From Entrophospora sp. SA101 (lineage: Eukaryota > Glomeromycota > Glomeromycetes > Entrophosporales > Entrophosporaceae): 35,160 bases of DNA. Below, in pieces: positions 19,638-30,004 of the stretch. The notes beneath the pieces are model-generated. The model ran no database searches, was not told the DNA's origin, and worked only from the letters and a program-made list of their open reading frames with translations. Each line of letters opens with the position of its first letter. Within the stretch, counting starts at the first letter, position 1. Both the position numbers and the translations under genes were made by a program. The stretch is from positions 29,545 through 64,704 of the forward strand of contig CAUDNR010002435.1 of the NCBI GenBank assembly GCA_958430865.1, given 5' to 3'.

Positions 19638-21691
19638 ATGAGTGGTACATTTAAGCCAATACTTCCTACAGCCACTCCAAAAAGTTCTTCTCATTCAACA
19701 ACTTTTTCTAGCCAACAACACAATCCATTACCAATTACCATCACTTCACCATCAAACAACACTTTTACTACTTCTCCTGCCTTTTCTAATGCTGTTGTTT
19801 CTTCTTTTCTTGGAACCAATTCTTCTCTTGATGATTCTTTTTCTTATGGAACTGTTATTTTTCCAAATAATTCTTCTTATGAAACTAACTCTCATGCTAC
19901 CAATTCACAAGCAGATCATATTAAAACTGTCGAGACTGTTGAAGAAAGCACCCAAAAGTTCCAACATGTTCAAAAGATAACTGATCCATCTATCACAAAA
20001 GCATTATTGACTCAACGAAAAAAGAAAGCAGCTGCTCCATCATCTACTAACAAAAATGATAATGATAATATTGATAATGATAGTGATGCACCCATCAAAA
20101 AAACATCATCAACTCAACGAAAAAAGAAATCAGCAGCTATATCTACTAGCAATAATAATAATAATTGTGATGATAATAACAATAATAATATCGATATCAA
20201 TAACGATGCACCCATCAAAAAAACATCATCAAATCAACGAAAAAAGAAATCAGCAGCTGCACCAACTACCGATAACAATAAAAATTGTAATAACAATAAT
20301 AATATTGGTAATGATAATGATTCATCTATCAAAAAAGTACCACCAACTCGACGAAAAAAGAAATCAACAGTTGCATCAACTGCCAAAAATAATAATATTA
20401 ATAATGATAGTGACGATAGCAGCAATATTGTTAATGATAATGATGGTGATGCCGTTACAACTGCTACCATTATCACTAACAATAAAAAGAAAAGAAAAAA
20501 TACAAATGATCAAGATGAGGGACCAACAGGAAAAAAGACGCGTAAATTAAAAGACCCAGATGTACCAAAGAAGCCTCCCAATGCCTATATTCTATTCTCC
20601 AAGGAAAAACGGTATCGATTTACTTTATATATAAATGTGTTTACTTATAAAATTGATGACGATTGATTGATTAATGTATATAATTTCCTCAAAAAAATAA
20701 TTTAGTGATGAAATAAAATCCAGATACCCTGATAAAAATATTCTTACTACATTAGGGCAAATATGGAAAAAAATGACCAATGAAGAAAAGAAGGCAATAC
20801 ATATTAAAAAGACATTAAAATTTTGATTTTTGATTTTTGATTTTTTAAAGTCAATCGATTTATTCATTATACATTTTTAATTGTATATATAGCCCTATTA
20901 TGAAATGAGAGACAAGGCCATGATGAAATACGATGAGGATATGAGCTTCTACAACTCGGTATGATTATTTTCCATATATATATATGGCAATAACTGTTTC
21001 TAATATTAAGATTAGCATATATTAATAATATAAATATTAATAACAGCAAGTCCCATCATCACCACTGCACCAATCACCATTACATCAATCACCACCACCA
21101 TTATACCAATCACCACCACATCAATCACCAACATCATCGCCACCATTAACATTAAACCAATCGCCATTACATCATCATCAACTAGTTGATTTAGAACATG
21201 ATGACTTGTATAACCAAGCTCTAAATGTTGCAAAATCAATTAATATTGACAACAATGATGATGATCTTTGGTATGAAAATGATATTCCAAGTTCCATACA
21301 AGATATCATTAATCATACCAACATAATCAAAGAACAACAAGAACTGCAATCAACACAAAAAAAATCACAAGAACAACAATTATCACCAACATTGCAACAG
21401 TCAGATCAATTGCTTGGAAAATCAGCAATTGATGATGACAATGATTTATTTGAAGAACTTGGGCTTGCAAATACAATTGATGATGATGATAAAATTTTAT
21501 GCTATGGGCAAGGGTTACCAAATCCTTTACAAAATTTACTTAATTATGATAAGTTGGATGATGGTGAACAAGAATATGATCATATGATGATGACTGGTAT
21601 TACTGCTGCTGCTGTTCAACAACACAAACAACAACAACTACATAAACAATATATAAATCCTGTTGAAGAATATATTATGAATTATCTTTAA
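19638..21691 (+). CDS. HMG-box DNA-binding protein with basic repeats
   Basis: Four exons: 19638–20611, 20706–20793, 20893–20958 and 21047–21691 (590 aa, phases consistent). Introns 1 and 3 are GT–AG. Intron 2 fits only as a GC–AG intron (AAG|GCAATA…TAG). Residues 1–120 are Ser/Thr-rich. Residues 127–242 hold four basic motifs (QRKKK, QRKKK, QRKKK, RRKKK at about 126, 160, 200 and 238), three of them preceded by an IKK-type segment, and separated by Asn/Asp linkers. The HMG box spans about 306–376: DPDVPKKPPNAYILFSKEKR, then ILTTLGQIWKKMTNEEKKPY and KAMMKYDEDMSFYN. It bends or marks DNA in the nucleus. The box looks closer to HMGB/Nhp6-type boxes than to mating-type MATA boxes, but I cannot be sure without alignment. 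After the box come SPxxxHQSP repeats and a Gln/Asp-rich tail, possibly an activation region. A TLxxIW core and conserved Trp are present, so the box looks intact. Confidence 0.9.
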
Positions 21692-22112
21692 AATGATTAG
21701 ACTATCTATTGAAAAATAATCAATTGTAACTTGAATATTGAGAGATTTAAAATTCGACTTGATTAATCCAGGAATTGGAAACGAATTGATAATTAACTAG
21801 CTATTATTATTATTATTATTATATTTATTGTTATCATATCCTTATTTTCTTTATTAGTATTAATAATATTAATATACTTCATTTGCTTTATAATATATTA
21901 GATCAAGTTTTTATTTCATTGTTTTAAATAGCAGGTGAGATGTAGGAGAAAAAAATCAAAATGTAAAAAATATTATAATCACTACTGAATAAATATAAAC
22001 ATGTATATACTTAGCTACATAATTATAACAAACCAAAGCAATTATTAATAACTCAACCAATATCATTCACCAATCTACTATTATCAATCTCCCTATAATC
22101 TCTTAGTTATCA
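21692..22112. other. Convergent 3' flanks of HMG-box and elongase genes
   Basis: About 420 bases between two stop codons on opposite strands. It contains TTA and TAA runs. No further gene seen. Must hold both 3' UTRs. Confidence 0.6.
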
Positions 22113-23480
22113 TTATTTATTTTTATGATTATTATTATTATTATTATAAGTTTTTGAATAAAATCTAATAAACAAAAGCAGAAAACTTCCATTACAAAAC
22201 ATTGAGAATAGAAAAGCGGTAAAACCATATTTACAATTATTGGTGAAATGAAAGTAAAGATATGGAATTGATAGAATGAATGAAATGGTGAATTGAATTA
22301 TTTGACCTGCTGTTAAATATTTCTAGATATATATAAAATAATAATTTTTAATAAAGTATTTGGAATAATCAAAAATAATTATTAAAAAAGAATTTACCTT
22401 GAACCAAACAGATTTACCCAAGGAAGCCAAAAAATAATAATAATACATGAAAACATGTATTAAAGTATTTGCAATCATTCCAATGCTATTGAATTTTTTT
22501 TTTACAAAAATTAATATTATTTTCACCCCCTTCATAAGAATGAGTTTGTAGATAAATTGCCTTCCTACCTTGCATACATATTAGCATCTTGTAACCAAGA
22601 CCATACCATTAATATAACAATCGAATGGTGATACCAATGTAAAAAAATTATTTTTTTCTAATAATAATAAAATTTTTAGAAGAATTCCTTTTTTTAAAAA
22701 TAAAAACATCCTATTATTAAGATTACTAAAATTATTATTACCTTTTTTAATACTAGAATAACTGTATCCATTAATTCAAGATATTTTGATAAATAGTAAA
22801 TATAAGTTATATATAACAGTCTTCCTTTTAATAGATTATCATTTGAAGTACAAAAACATTCTGAAATTCCATATTCCTAAATCAAATATCAAAAAAATGT
22901 CAAAAAATAAAATTTCATTATTGAAAGTTTTAATTTAGAAAAATAAAACCATGAATAAATCGCACCTTCCATCTGTTAATAAAATCAAAAGCAGCACCAA
23001 CAAACATAAGAGCAGATAATAGACATAAAACTAAATTATGTAATGCTGTTATATTACGTAAAGAGAATGGAGATGATGATGACATCAAAGTCTTCATTAT
23101 CATAACGATACATATGATTATGATTACAATTATTATTACGATTGTTATTTTGCTAGTTTAAAAAAATTTTAAAGCTTGACATTTTAATTCACCTTTAAAC
23201 CAATTATAGTTGAAAAATAAACTCCCCATGATCCAACTACAAACTAAAGAAATTAACATTAATAAATCAATTGATCATTTTGATTAAAAAAAAATCCATA
23301 AAGTAACAATGATCATTTTAATATTTATATTAAATATACCTGCCAGTTTGAAAATGGCGTGGTGCCAATTATCCATTGGAATTTATTTGGATTATTGAAT
23401 TGATCATAATCCCATTTATCTATATCAAATGGCATAGAATAAATTTCTTGAAAGCTCGTTATATTATTTCCTTCGGTCAT
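22113..23480 (-). CDS. Very-long-chain fatty-acid elongase (ELO family)
   Basis: Seven exons on the minus strand: 23480–23340, 23243–23193, 23091–22966, 22876–22742, 22657–22569, 22485–22398 and 22322–22113, all GT–AG, phases consistent, 279 aa (normal size). Key motifs: SKYLELMDTVILVLKK (136–151), the catalytic histidine box LHWYHH (157–162) matching HxxHH, and NTLIHVFMYYYYFLASLG after it. A further aromatic stretch, YLTAGQIIQFTISF, precedes the end. Several hydrophobic segments fit a polytopic ER protein. Known role: the condensing step (3-ketoacyl-CoA synthase) that adds two carbons from malonyl-CoA to long acyl-CoA. Substrate length cannot be read from the sequence. ATG at 23480 is chosen because MTEGNNITSFQEIYSMPFDI opens the first exon and no earlier exon is needed. 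It faces the HMG-box gene tail to tail. Confidence 0.93.
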
Positions 23481-24011
23481 AATTATTTATTATTTAATTA
23501 ATTAGAGGAGGAAAAAAGGGCGAAAGACCTGTCTGATATTAATATAAATTATATGTAGATCATTAACCGTATCACCACCACATATCTCTTTCTAATTTTC
23601 TAATTAGTGTTAATTACCGAATTTTCAATTTTTAGCAATTTTACGTTGTACGGGAATTATTCAGTTTCTATGAAAGTGCATCGCTTTGCATTGTTTTTAT
23701 ACGCGTTTCTCCCTGAATTTTTATTTTGTTTCAGATGAAGTTTTTTATATAATTGTTTAATTGATCTCTGGATTTTTTTTGATTTACCGAAAAAGAATTT
23801 ATGAAATGTAATTAATATGTGATAGACTAATCGAATTTTCAATAAATTACTTTTTTTTTTGATTGGAAGATAAGATTTTCATTAATAAAGCCAAAATGAT
23901 CAATCAATGTAAAACACAACAACCTCCTAATCAGAATGAGATCGATGACATAGTTTATATATAATTCAGCGTGGACGCAGAGATCTAGAAACCGCACGAA
24001 TCTAATCTGAA
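23481..24011. other. Upstream region of the elongase
   Basis: About 530 bases upstream of the elongase start (minus strand). No further reading frame with support. Promoter elements are not recognisable by eye. Confidence 0.45.
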
Positions 24012-24207
24012 CCCAAGAGATGCTGTAGGTAAGCTTAATAGAATTACTGATTCTGCACATAGGCTCTGTGATATTGCTCAACGGGAAAATAATCAATTGG
24101 CTCCACTTCAATCACAAAGTGTGCTTACAACGAGCCAGATCATGCCTATCCATAACTACAACACTGGACAACTAACTACAAGAATGACAATGCAAATATG
24201 CCAAAAG
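24012..24207 (+). pseudogene. Open fragment, unrecognised
   Basis: A 65-codon frame without start codon context reads NPRDAVGKLNRITDSAHRLC, then DIAQRENNQLAPLQSQ, ending in a stop near 24207. It is more balanced in base use than its surroundings and has an amphipathic, possibly helical pattern. It may belong to the same old element as the pogo-like tail at 24400–24624, but nothing connects them. Function unknown. Confidence 0.3.
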
Positions 24208-24399
24208 TAAAGATAAGCATGGAAGGCAAAAAGAAAAACATAAAAATGGGAAAAAAAGGCAAAGGCACTTTGACAAATGGGTTTGAATTCGAATCAGATG
24301 GACCAGAATATTAATATTATCTGGTAGTAAATACGCCTCACGAGATCAATTCCTCTTTTCCCAGGGGTCTTGACCCCATTTCTCTAGATTAAACCTTAT

Positions 24400-24624
24400 G
24401 ATGTTTATGCAAATGAGATTGATAGTGTTATAATTCTTGGATTCCATGACTATTTAAACCATACTCAAAATCCATCTACAAGCGAATTACTTACAGAAGA
24501 ACAAATAGTCCAAACGGTCACCACTAATAATGATGAACCAGACAGTGATGAAGAGCCACATCAAATCAATGATAAGGAAGCACAAGTATCTTTGAATACC
24601 TTTCATAGCTATTTTGAACAATAA
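24400..24624 (+). pseudogene. C-terminal tail of a pogo/Tigger-like transposase
   Basis: A 74-codon frame ending in TAA reads GFHDYLNHTQNPSTSELLTE, EEQIVQTVTTNNDEPDSDEE, then a LNTFHSYFEQ end. The pattern (leucine/acidic LTEEQIV segment, acidic stretch, then a short helix with F-HSYFEQ at the stop) is what I know from the C-terminal end of CENP-B/pogo-type DDE transposases in fungi. The catalytic domain is missing; the upstream sequence is interrupted by stops. Confidence is moderate because no catalytic residues are present to confirm it. Confidence 0.55.
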
Positions 24625-24999
24625 AAAAGTCTTGCATCTAATAATGACCAAAAGTCAGAATCCTGAAAAAAACGCTAAACTCCACAGCAAAAAATTATTT
24701 TCATGCAAGAAAATCTTTTTCAATTTCCCGAAACCAAGAAACCTCATAGACAGTCGAATTGAAAAATTCATCACCGAGTAAAACCAATACCATCAGTTGT
24801 TCCAATATAAATGTGTCTCGGGAAAAACTCCAAAAAGAAATTATACTATAAATTTTTTTTATTAGATATGCGATATATTCAATATATAATATACAATTAT
24901 TATAAAATATACATACCTTGAATATTAACAAATGGTGCTAATTATTTTTGTAATCGTCTTTATAATAACAGATAATAAATGCAATATGATATTGGATCC
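24625..24999. other. Intergenic, nothing recognised
   Basis: A+T-rich DNA between the transposase tail and the small hairpin. No gene or element ends seen. Confidence 0.5.
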
Positions 25000-25063
25000 T
25001 CCATAAGGTCACACATCTCTCAGTCACAGGTTTTTGTGGGTCCCGAAGGTGTGACCTTATGGA
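25000..25063. repeat. 64-base hairpin with 15-base perfect arms
   Basis: TCCATAAGGTCACAC at 25000–25014 is the exact reverse complement of GTGTGACCTTATGGA at 25049–25063, with a G+C-richer centre. It could be a very short internally deleted MITE or solo end pair of a DNA transposon. No clear target duplication. It is not followed by a T run and is not near a gene end. Confidence 0.7.
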
Positions 25064-25984
25064 CATATATCCCACTTTAATTGAATAATAATAGTTTTTT
25101 TACTTTAAAAATTATGTTACACGCATAAAACTTAATGTATGTTAAAACCATTTAAACAATATAACGAAAAATAAAACCTCTCATTATTAATTATTATAAT
25201 TTTGTTTGAAAACGAATTTAAGAAACTTCACAATATTAATTATTTTGTTTGAAAAACTTCTCTATTAATTAAAATTTCCTCTTTTGTCTTTTAAGTGGTG
25301 AAAATGTACAGGTAATAACTACATGTAGTAGGGTGGGCAATGTCAATTTCATCGAAACAAGAAAAAATTCACCAAATATGAATGAGTCAAGTATTTTCAT
25401 TCTGGTTTTGATATTTTTATTGATGATAATGTGGAAAAAGGATCTACAGCGGGATAATTGATTTGTTTGTTTATAAAACTATTCTCCATCTACAAGGACC
25501 AAATATTTACTATGTCAAACTATCGTAGTTAATGATCTAAAAGATGAATACTTTGCCAAAGCAAACAGAATATAAGAACTATATCTTAAAACATACATAT
25601 ACATACAAAGAGAAAAGTTGATAATAAGCCTATTTGATTTGATTGGCAGTTATAACTTTAATATAACTATTATCATTTATATTGCTAAAAGGACATAGTT
25701 GTTCACCTCACTTTCTTTCCTAGTGCTTATTACTTTTCTTTCTTTTAGTAGCTTCATCTTTCCTTAAATAATTCTCGGGTACTCGAGTATCATTTATTTT
25801 AAAAACATAAAGAGCAATTTCTCACATTGTTGCTTTTTCAAAATGCATCTAATAGTACTATAATTCTTGGGTTTAATGTTAGATTGGTTCATATGTTCTA
25901 ATTTTCCCACCACACTCAGTAAAAAAAAACGATAAGGGGTTGTGTGTGGTATTTCACCATTTGTGCTGAATCACCCCCACTTAC
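25064..25984. other. Intergenic, nothing recognised
   Basis: Gene-poor A+T-rich DNA. I searched it for a second exon to join the candidate exon at 25985–26065 (minus strand) and found none convincing. Confidence 0.45.
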
Positions 25985-26065
25985 CTTAATATGTCTCTTT
26001 CCCAATTTCAAACCAGAGTCAAGTCCAACAGGATCTTCTTTCCCCGCCGATTTTGCTAAGCCCAT
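25985..26065 (-). CDS. Candidate first exon, unknown product
   Basis: On the minus strand an ATG at 26065 opens 27 codons, MGLAKSAGKEDPVGLDSGLK then LGKRHIK, ending exactly at AAG|GTAAGT, a perfect splice-donor consensus. Codon and base use are less A+T-biased than the surroundings. I do not recognise the peptide. No matching acceptor and downstream exon could be identified between 25064 and 25984, so it may be a remnant, a chance match or an exon of a gene whose other exons are very short. Confidence 0.3.
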
Positions 26066-26418
26066 TATTATATACAGCACATACATTTCTGTATTCAATT
26101 TATTTATTTTTCAACATGTTATATAAAGTATTTTTCTTTTGGTTGAATCAAAAATACATTTTTGGTATAACATACAATTGCATCACCCGAGTAATGATAA
26201 TACCAAGACCATGCAGTGATTTTAAAAAAGCCACATAATGATGTCCTTCCTGGCGGGTAGAATACGGGGAATTTGGTAGAGTTGGATATAAAAAAATCCT
26301 TTTCCTCTACTTGGTTCCCTTTTCTTGTGTGTGTGCGCTTTCCAATTGCACACAATTACAAGTTGTAGAGCTTTTTTAAAATAATTACCAAATGAATAAA
26401 TCTGACGTTTATTATAAA
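26066..26418. other. Intergenic with a moderately G+C-richer patch
   Basis: Overlapping short frames on both strands exist here, but none has a recognisable domain or splice support. The patch near 26230–26350 is less A+T-rich than average. No element ends found. Confidence 0.4.
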
Positions 26419-26640
26419 TAGGGTTGGCATCGGACATGTCAATTTCTATTGTAACTTGGTGTTCTTGATGTTGGAGGTTTAATTGGTGGTAAATTTGATT
26501 GGGTTGGTGATTGAGATTGAGGTGGTGATTGAGGTTGAGGTGGTAGGAATGTTGATGTTGATCCTACACTTGATATTACGTGTGATTATTGTCAGCATAT
26601 GGTGGTGGCGGATTTGGATCAACAGCCAACGCCAACCCTG
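26419..26640. mobile_element. hAT-like MITE related to the 154-base element
   Basis: A 222-base segment begins TAGGGTTGGCATCGG and ends AACGCCAACCCTG, sharing the GGGTTGGC end with the MITE at 11513–11666. The flanks ATTATAAA (26411–26418) and ATTATGGG (26641–26648) match over the first five bases and may be a decayed 8-base duplication. The interior holds repeated GGTGATTGAGRTTGAGGTGG-like units near 26502–26550. Non-coding. Confidence 0.55.
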
Positions 26641-27024
26641 ATTATGGGTGTCAGATTTAATAAAATTTTCCTTTCACAAACAAGCAAGCGTCATGCGATT
26701 GCAAACCTCATAACTATAGAATTCTAATTTTTCTATAGGCAAGGCAATTGAACAAGTTGGGAGGCTTCAGACAAGCAAGAGGCTTGACACAATGTGATCA
26801 ATAACTTCAGAGCGTCGTTACCCCTCCCCGAAGTTTAATTCCATTATTATATCATCGGGGGATCAAGTCAGATTAGCCTTTTTCGCAAGGAAGATGTGAA
26901 TAATTGTTATCAAATCGTTTTTTAGTGTTCCCAGGTTATCCAATAGCAGTTTCCTATATGTATGTGTGTATATATATATCTTTACGATTATTTTAATGAT
27001 AATAATGAATGTTCACGCAAAACA
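26641..27024. other. Intergenic, G+C-richer than neighbours
   Basis: Contains a CCCCG…CGGGG dyad near 26824–26862 with a 25–30 base loop. There is no tRNA-like T-arm or anticodon arm that I can fold, and no reading frame with support. Confidence 0.4.
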
Positions 27025-27620
27025 AATATATCAATCGTTTGTTTATTATCACGCGCAACAAGGAGAGTGCTTGAATAAGCTTCTCCTTACTGCATCCACC
27101 CTGACTCTGCAGAAAGTATAGATATCCTACCTTTTATTAAGTGTATCCAGTGAGGCAACTAACTGCTATTTGCTGAGTGATACCGTGGAAGAAGACTTGC
27201 TGGGTGGTCAAGATTTGCTGAAGAGTCACGTAGCAACTGAGGCATAGGATTTGGCACGCGTTATCTGTTGGAATATATTTTAATAATATTATTATAATAT
27301 TTATTATTATTTAACAATATACCAATTGTTTGTTTATTATCACGCACAACAAGGAATCATATCTTGCATAAACTTCTCCTTACTGTCTCCACTTCGATTC
27401 TGTAGAATGCACTTAAAAGTATAGATATCATTCCTACCTTTTATTAAGCGTGTCCAGTGAGAAAACTGGCCTGCTATTTGCTGGGTGACGCTGATGGAGA
27501 AGACTTGCTGGGGTGGTCAGGATTTGGAGAAGAGCCACGTATAACTGAGGAATAGGATCTGGCACGCGTTATCGGTTGGAGTGTATTTTAATAATATTAT
27601 AATATTTATTATTATTATTT
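27025..27620. repeat. Tandem duplication, period about 291 bases
   Basis: Two diverged units: 27025 to about 27312 and 27316 to about 27620. Shared blocks in order are GTTTGTTTATTATCACGC, CAACAAGGA, AACTTCTCCTTACTG, TAGATATC, CCTACCTTTTATTAAG, GTCCAGTGAG, CTGCTATTTGCTG, GAAGACTTGCTGG, GGCACGCGTTATC and TTTTAATAATATTA. Units differ by substitutions and small indels. They are clearly richer in G+C than the surrounding DNA and lack an open frame across either unit. Function unknown. Could be two copies of a non-coding RNA gene, a SINE-like element or an old satellite. Confidence 0.8.
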
Positions 27621-28525
27621 TTTTTTAATGTTGCTTCATGATGATCAATGATTTTCATGGCGTAGCTGTGAAATAATCTATGTCTCCATGGAATAGCTGA
27701 TTTGTCAAATGGAGACTAACGCCCCGTGATCTAAAAAGTTTGTTTTATTGTTTATTTTTTATACAATAAAAAATCTACTGCTCTTTCATTTCAAAAAGCT
27801 TCAGAGCTTCGACATCTACTTTGCCTCAAATAGAAATGGCTGATTCAATTTCTCACGTACTTAATATCATTTGAAATTCAAGTCAAACATAATTTTTATT
27901 GTCAAAAAGCTCTAGTAAAAAAAACAAAAAAAAACACAACATCTTGCTACTATGAATATTTCAACTCGTGCCATAGAACCATCAAGTATGTCCAAGTTTT
28001 TTTTTGAAAGAAAGTTCCTATTTTTTAACTGTCATTTTAATACCGTGATTTTTTTAAACCTTAATAATTAATAATGTACATATAGCAGCAATTTCTTTAT
28101 AGCATGGATAATAAAGTGAAATAAATTATATTTCCACGGTCTTCAAAAGTTGATTTATGAACCAATTAATTTAGTCTTTGCGTTATTATCACTTTTATAT
28201 ACAAAAATAGATGGAATTTATATAATAAACCTTGGTAAATAGTATTAATTAAATCGTCACTTGTAATGAAAAAACTACAATAAAAATCATTTTGTCATTA
28301 ATTATAGTATTTATATATCCTTTAGAACCTACATTTAAAACATACTACAAATCTCCTCTTATCATTATGTTTATATCGATAATATAAAGTGATACATTTA
28401 TTGTTGAAGACAGCATCTATTTGCATTGAAGATAATGATATTTCATTCTTTTCCAAGTTCTTGCCAGTCAAATACTTTTGTAAGGTTGAATTGGATTTTC
28501 GATGATTACTTTCATGTTTAATATA
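27621..28525. other. Intergenic, nothing recognised
   Basis: A+T-rich DNA after the tandem duplication. No gene, no element ends and no further copy of the 291-base unit seen. Confidence 0.5.
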
Positions 28526-28760
28526 CAGTATGGGACAAAAAAAATATTGTTATCAGGAAATCTTTGTAAATTTACTAAAAAACAACCCAAATTGTTTCAA
28601 ATAAAAATTAAACAAATCTTTTCTTTTAAAGCTATTTTAAACAAGTTTTGTAATCGAGGATGTGCAAGTGACGTTCCGGGAACACAAAATTTTAACCCAC
28701 GCAACGCAATTTGGTGATTGACCAATCAAAATCGTGAATTTGATAACGTAGAAATAAATA
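28526..28760 (+). mobile_element. Possible 5' end of a mariner-like element
   Basis: TA followed by CAGTATGGGACAAAAAAAAT looks like the start of a Tc1/mariner inverted repeat. About 190 bases later a less A+T-rich segment (CCCACGCAACGCAATTTGG, TGACCAATCAAAATCG) resembles transposon-derived sequence I associate with fungal mariners, from memory. No transposase frame and no opposite inverted end was found, so this would be a solo fragment. Confidence 0.35.
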
Positions 28761-29173
28761 TTAATATGGGTTTGATTCATTTTGTCAACACTCACCTCAC
28801 CAACAATTATTTCGTTAACGAATCTAAGAAGTTGAAAGCAACCATATAACAAACCATTGAAACAGTCTAATAAATTAAATCGTACTACTCGAAAATGTAT
28901 TTAAAGGGTTGGTTTTCGACTTGGTTGAAGAATAACTCTTCTTCCTAACTCTTCTCTTGACCATATCTCTCGATATAATCAAAATAAGCTTGACATAATG
29001 AATGTCAATGAAATGATTGTAAAACGCGACCAATTTAAGATATACGATCAAGAGGAAACATGAACGATGTATGAAAAAATCAAACAAATTTATTTAATAA
29101 AACAAAATCTACAACTCAAAACAATTTTTGCTGCATGTAATAAAATTTCATTATTAACTATTAACAATCTAAT
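28761..29173. other. Intergenic, nothing recognised
   Basis: No supported gene on either strand. Short open frames on the minus strand lack motifs. Confidence 0.45.
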
Positions 29174-29410
29174 TATATAGAACTTGACCAATCAAACCAG
29201 CCTATATAGTTATTGAATAATTGATAATAATAAAACATTAATTAAATATATTTTACAAACAGCTTCATAGATCTCGACTTAGGACTTACTTTGATCAAAC
29301 CCACTTATAATAATAAACATCCATTTTGGAAACTTGATTTGCAAATAGATCTTGACTTTAACACTTACTTCTACCAAGCCTGCCTATATAATTATTTGAA
29401 TAATTGATAA
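29174..29410. repeat. Three diverged units, spacing about 80–90 bases
   Basis: Segments starting near 29178, 29267 and 29345 share the pattern ATAGATCTYGACTTWRRACTTACTT followed by a CCAARCC/CCTATATA stretch, and TTGAATAATTGATAA occurs at about 29213 and 29397. Similarity is partial, so the alignment is approximate. Could be a decayed minisatellite. Confidence 0.4.
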
Positions 29411-29434
29411 AGCAAAATCTAGTGGACTTACCCG

Positions 29435-29549
29435 AGGGTTGAAAATACCAACAACAACGATGATAAGAAATTCTCAAGCAAAGCATTAAAATCCAAACAT
29501 CTGGATTTTGAGGAGTTCCAACAGCAAGAGAAAGACCACAAATCACATC
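29435..29549 (-). other. Exon-like minus-strand fragment
   Basis: On the minus strand a frame reads LPDVICGLSLAVGTPQNPDV then WILMLCLRISYH and ends near CTCG|GTAAGT, a good donor. It is hydrophobic and could be a membrane segment. A faint likeness to Frag1/PGAP2-type membrane proteins came to mind but is not strong enough to name it. A stop lies just upstream with no acceptor, so if it was an exon it is now truncated. Confidence 0.25.
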
Positions 29550-29929
29550 AGGGAGTCAGATAAAAAAGAATAAGTGCAGACCATGACCCACAGGAATAAT
29601 CAAGCACATCAAGGGCAACAAAACTGACACATACAATGAACGAAGTTGTCAGCAACAATAAAGGTTATATGGATGCAGTAAAAAATTTGTACAATATTGA
29701 AATGATGATGATAATAATGAGAATGAAACAGTGGTAAATGACAATGGTGATGAGAGTTATGACACTGAATAATTTTTGTTATTTCTTTGTATTTTTTTTT
29801 TTTTTTGCAATAAAAATTATGTAGATCAAAATTTTTTTCAGAAAGAAAAATTTTTCTGAAATTACCACCCAGCGAAAGCAAAAAATTCCTTCCCAAAAAA
29901 TTAGGTTTAAAAAACAAAGATTTTTCGAT
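29550..29929. other. Intergenic, nothing recognised
   Basis: Short gene-free stretch with a T run near 29791–29806. No element ends seen. Confidence 0.45.
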
Positions 29930-30004
29930 TTCAATTGCAATTGCAACACATTGCTTTGCAATTCAATTCAACACAACTCAATTTCAATGCAATTGCAATT
30001 GCAA
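29930..30004. repeat. Cluster of CAATTGCAA-type palindromes
   Basis: TTCAATTGCAATTGCAACAC at the left and TGCAATTGCAATTGCAACC at the right enclose further TTGCAATTC and CAACTCAATTTCAA variants within 75 bases. The unit is itself a near-palindrome (TTGCAATTGCAA). It is a local simple-sequence expansion or the edge of an old element. Confidence 0.55.

Noticed and set aside
20056..20550. 164-codon frame rich in Ile/Met
   Set aside because: Shifted-frame reading of the Asn/Asp repeats in the HMG-box gene.
24270..24295. GAATTCGAATC resembling a tRNA T-arm
   Set aside because: No matching D-arm, anticodon stem or acceptor stem on either side.
26119..26355. Minus-strand 78-codon frame, with overlapping frames on both strands
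   Set aside because: Overlapping short frames in a locally less A+T-rich patch; no family likeness and no splice signals in the right places.
26824..26862. Possible tRNA or small-RNA hairpin (CCCCG…CGGGG)
   Set aside because: No anticodon arm, T-loop or acceptor pairing could be found; stem is short with a long loop.
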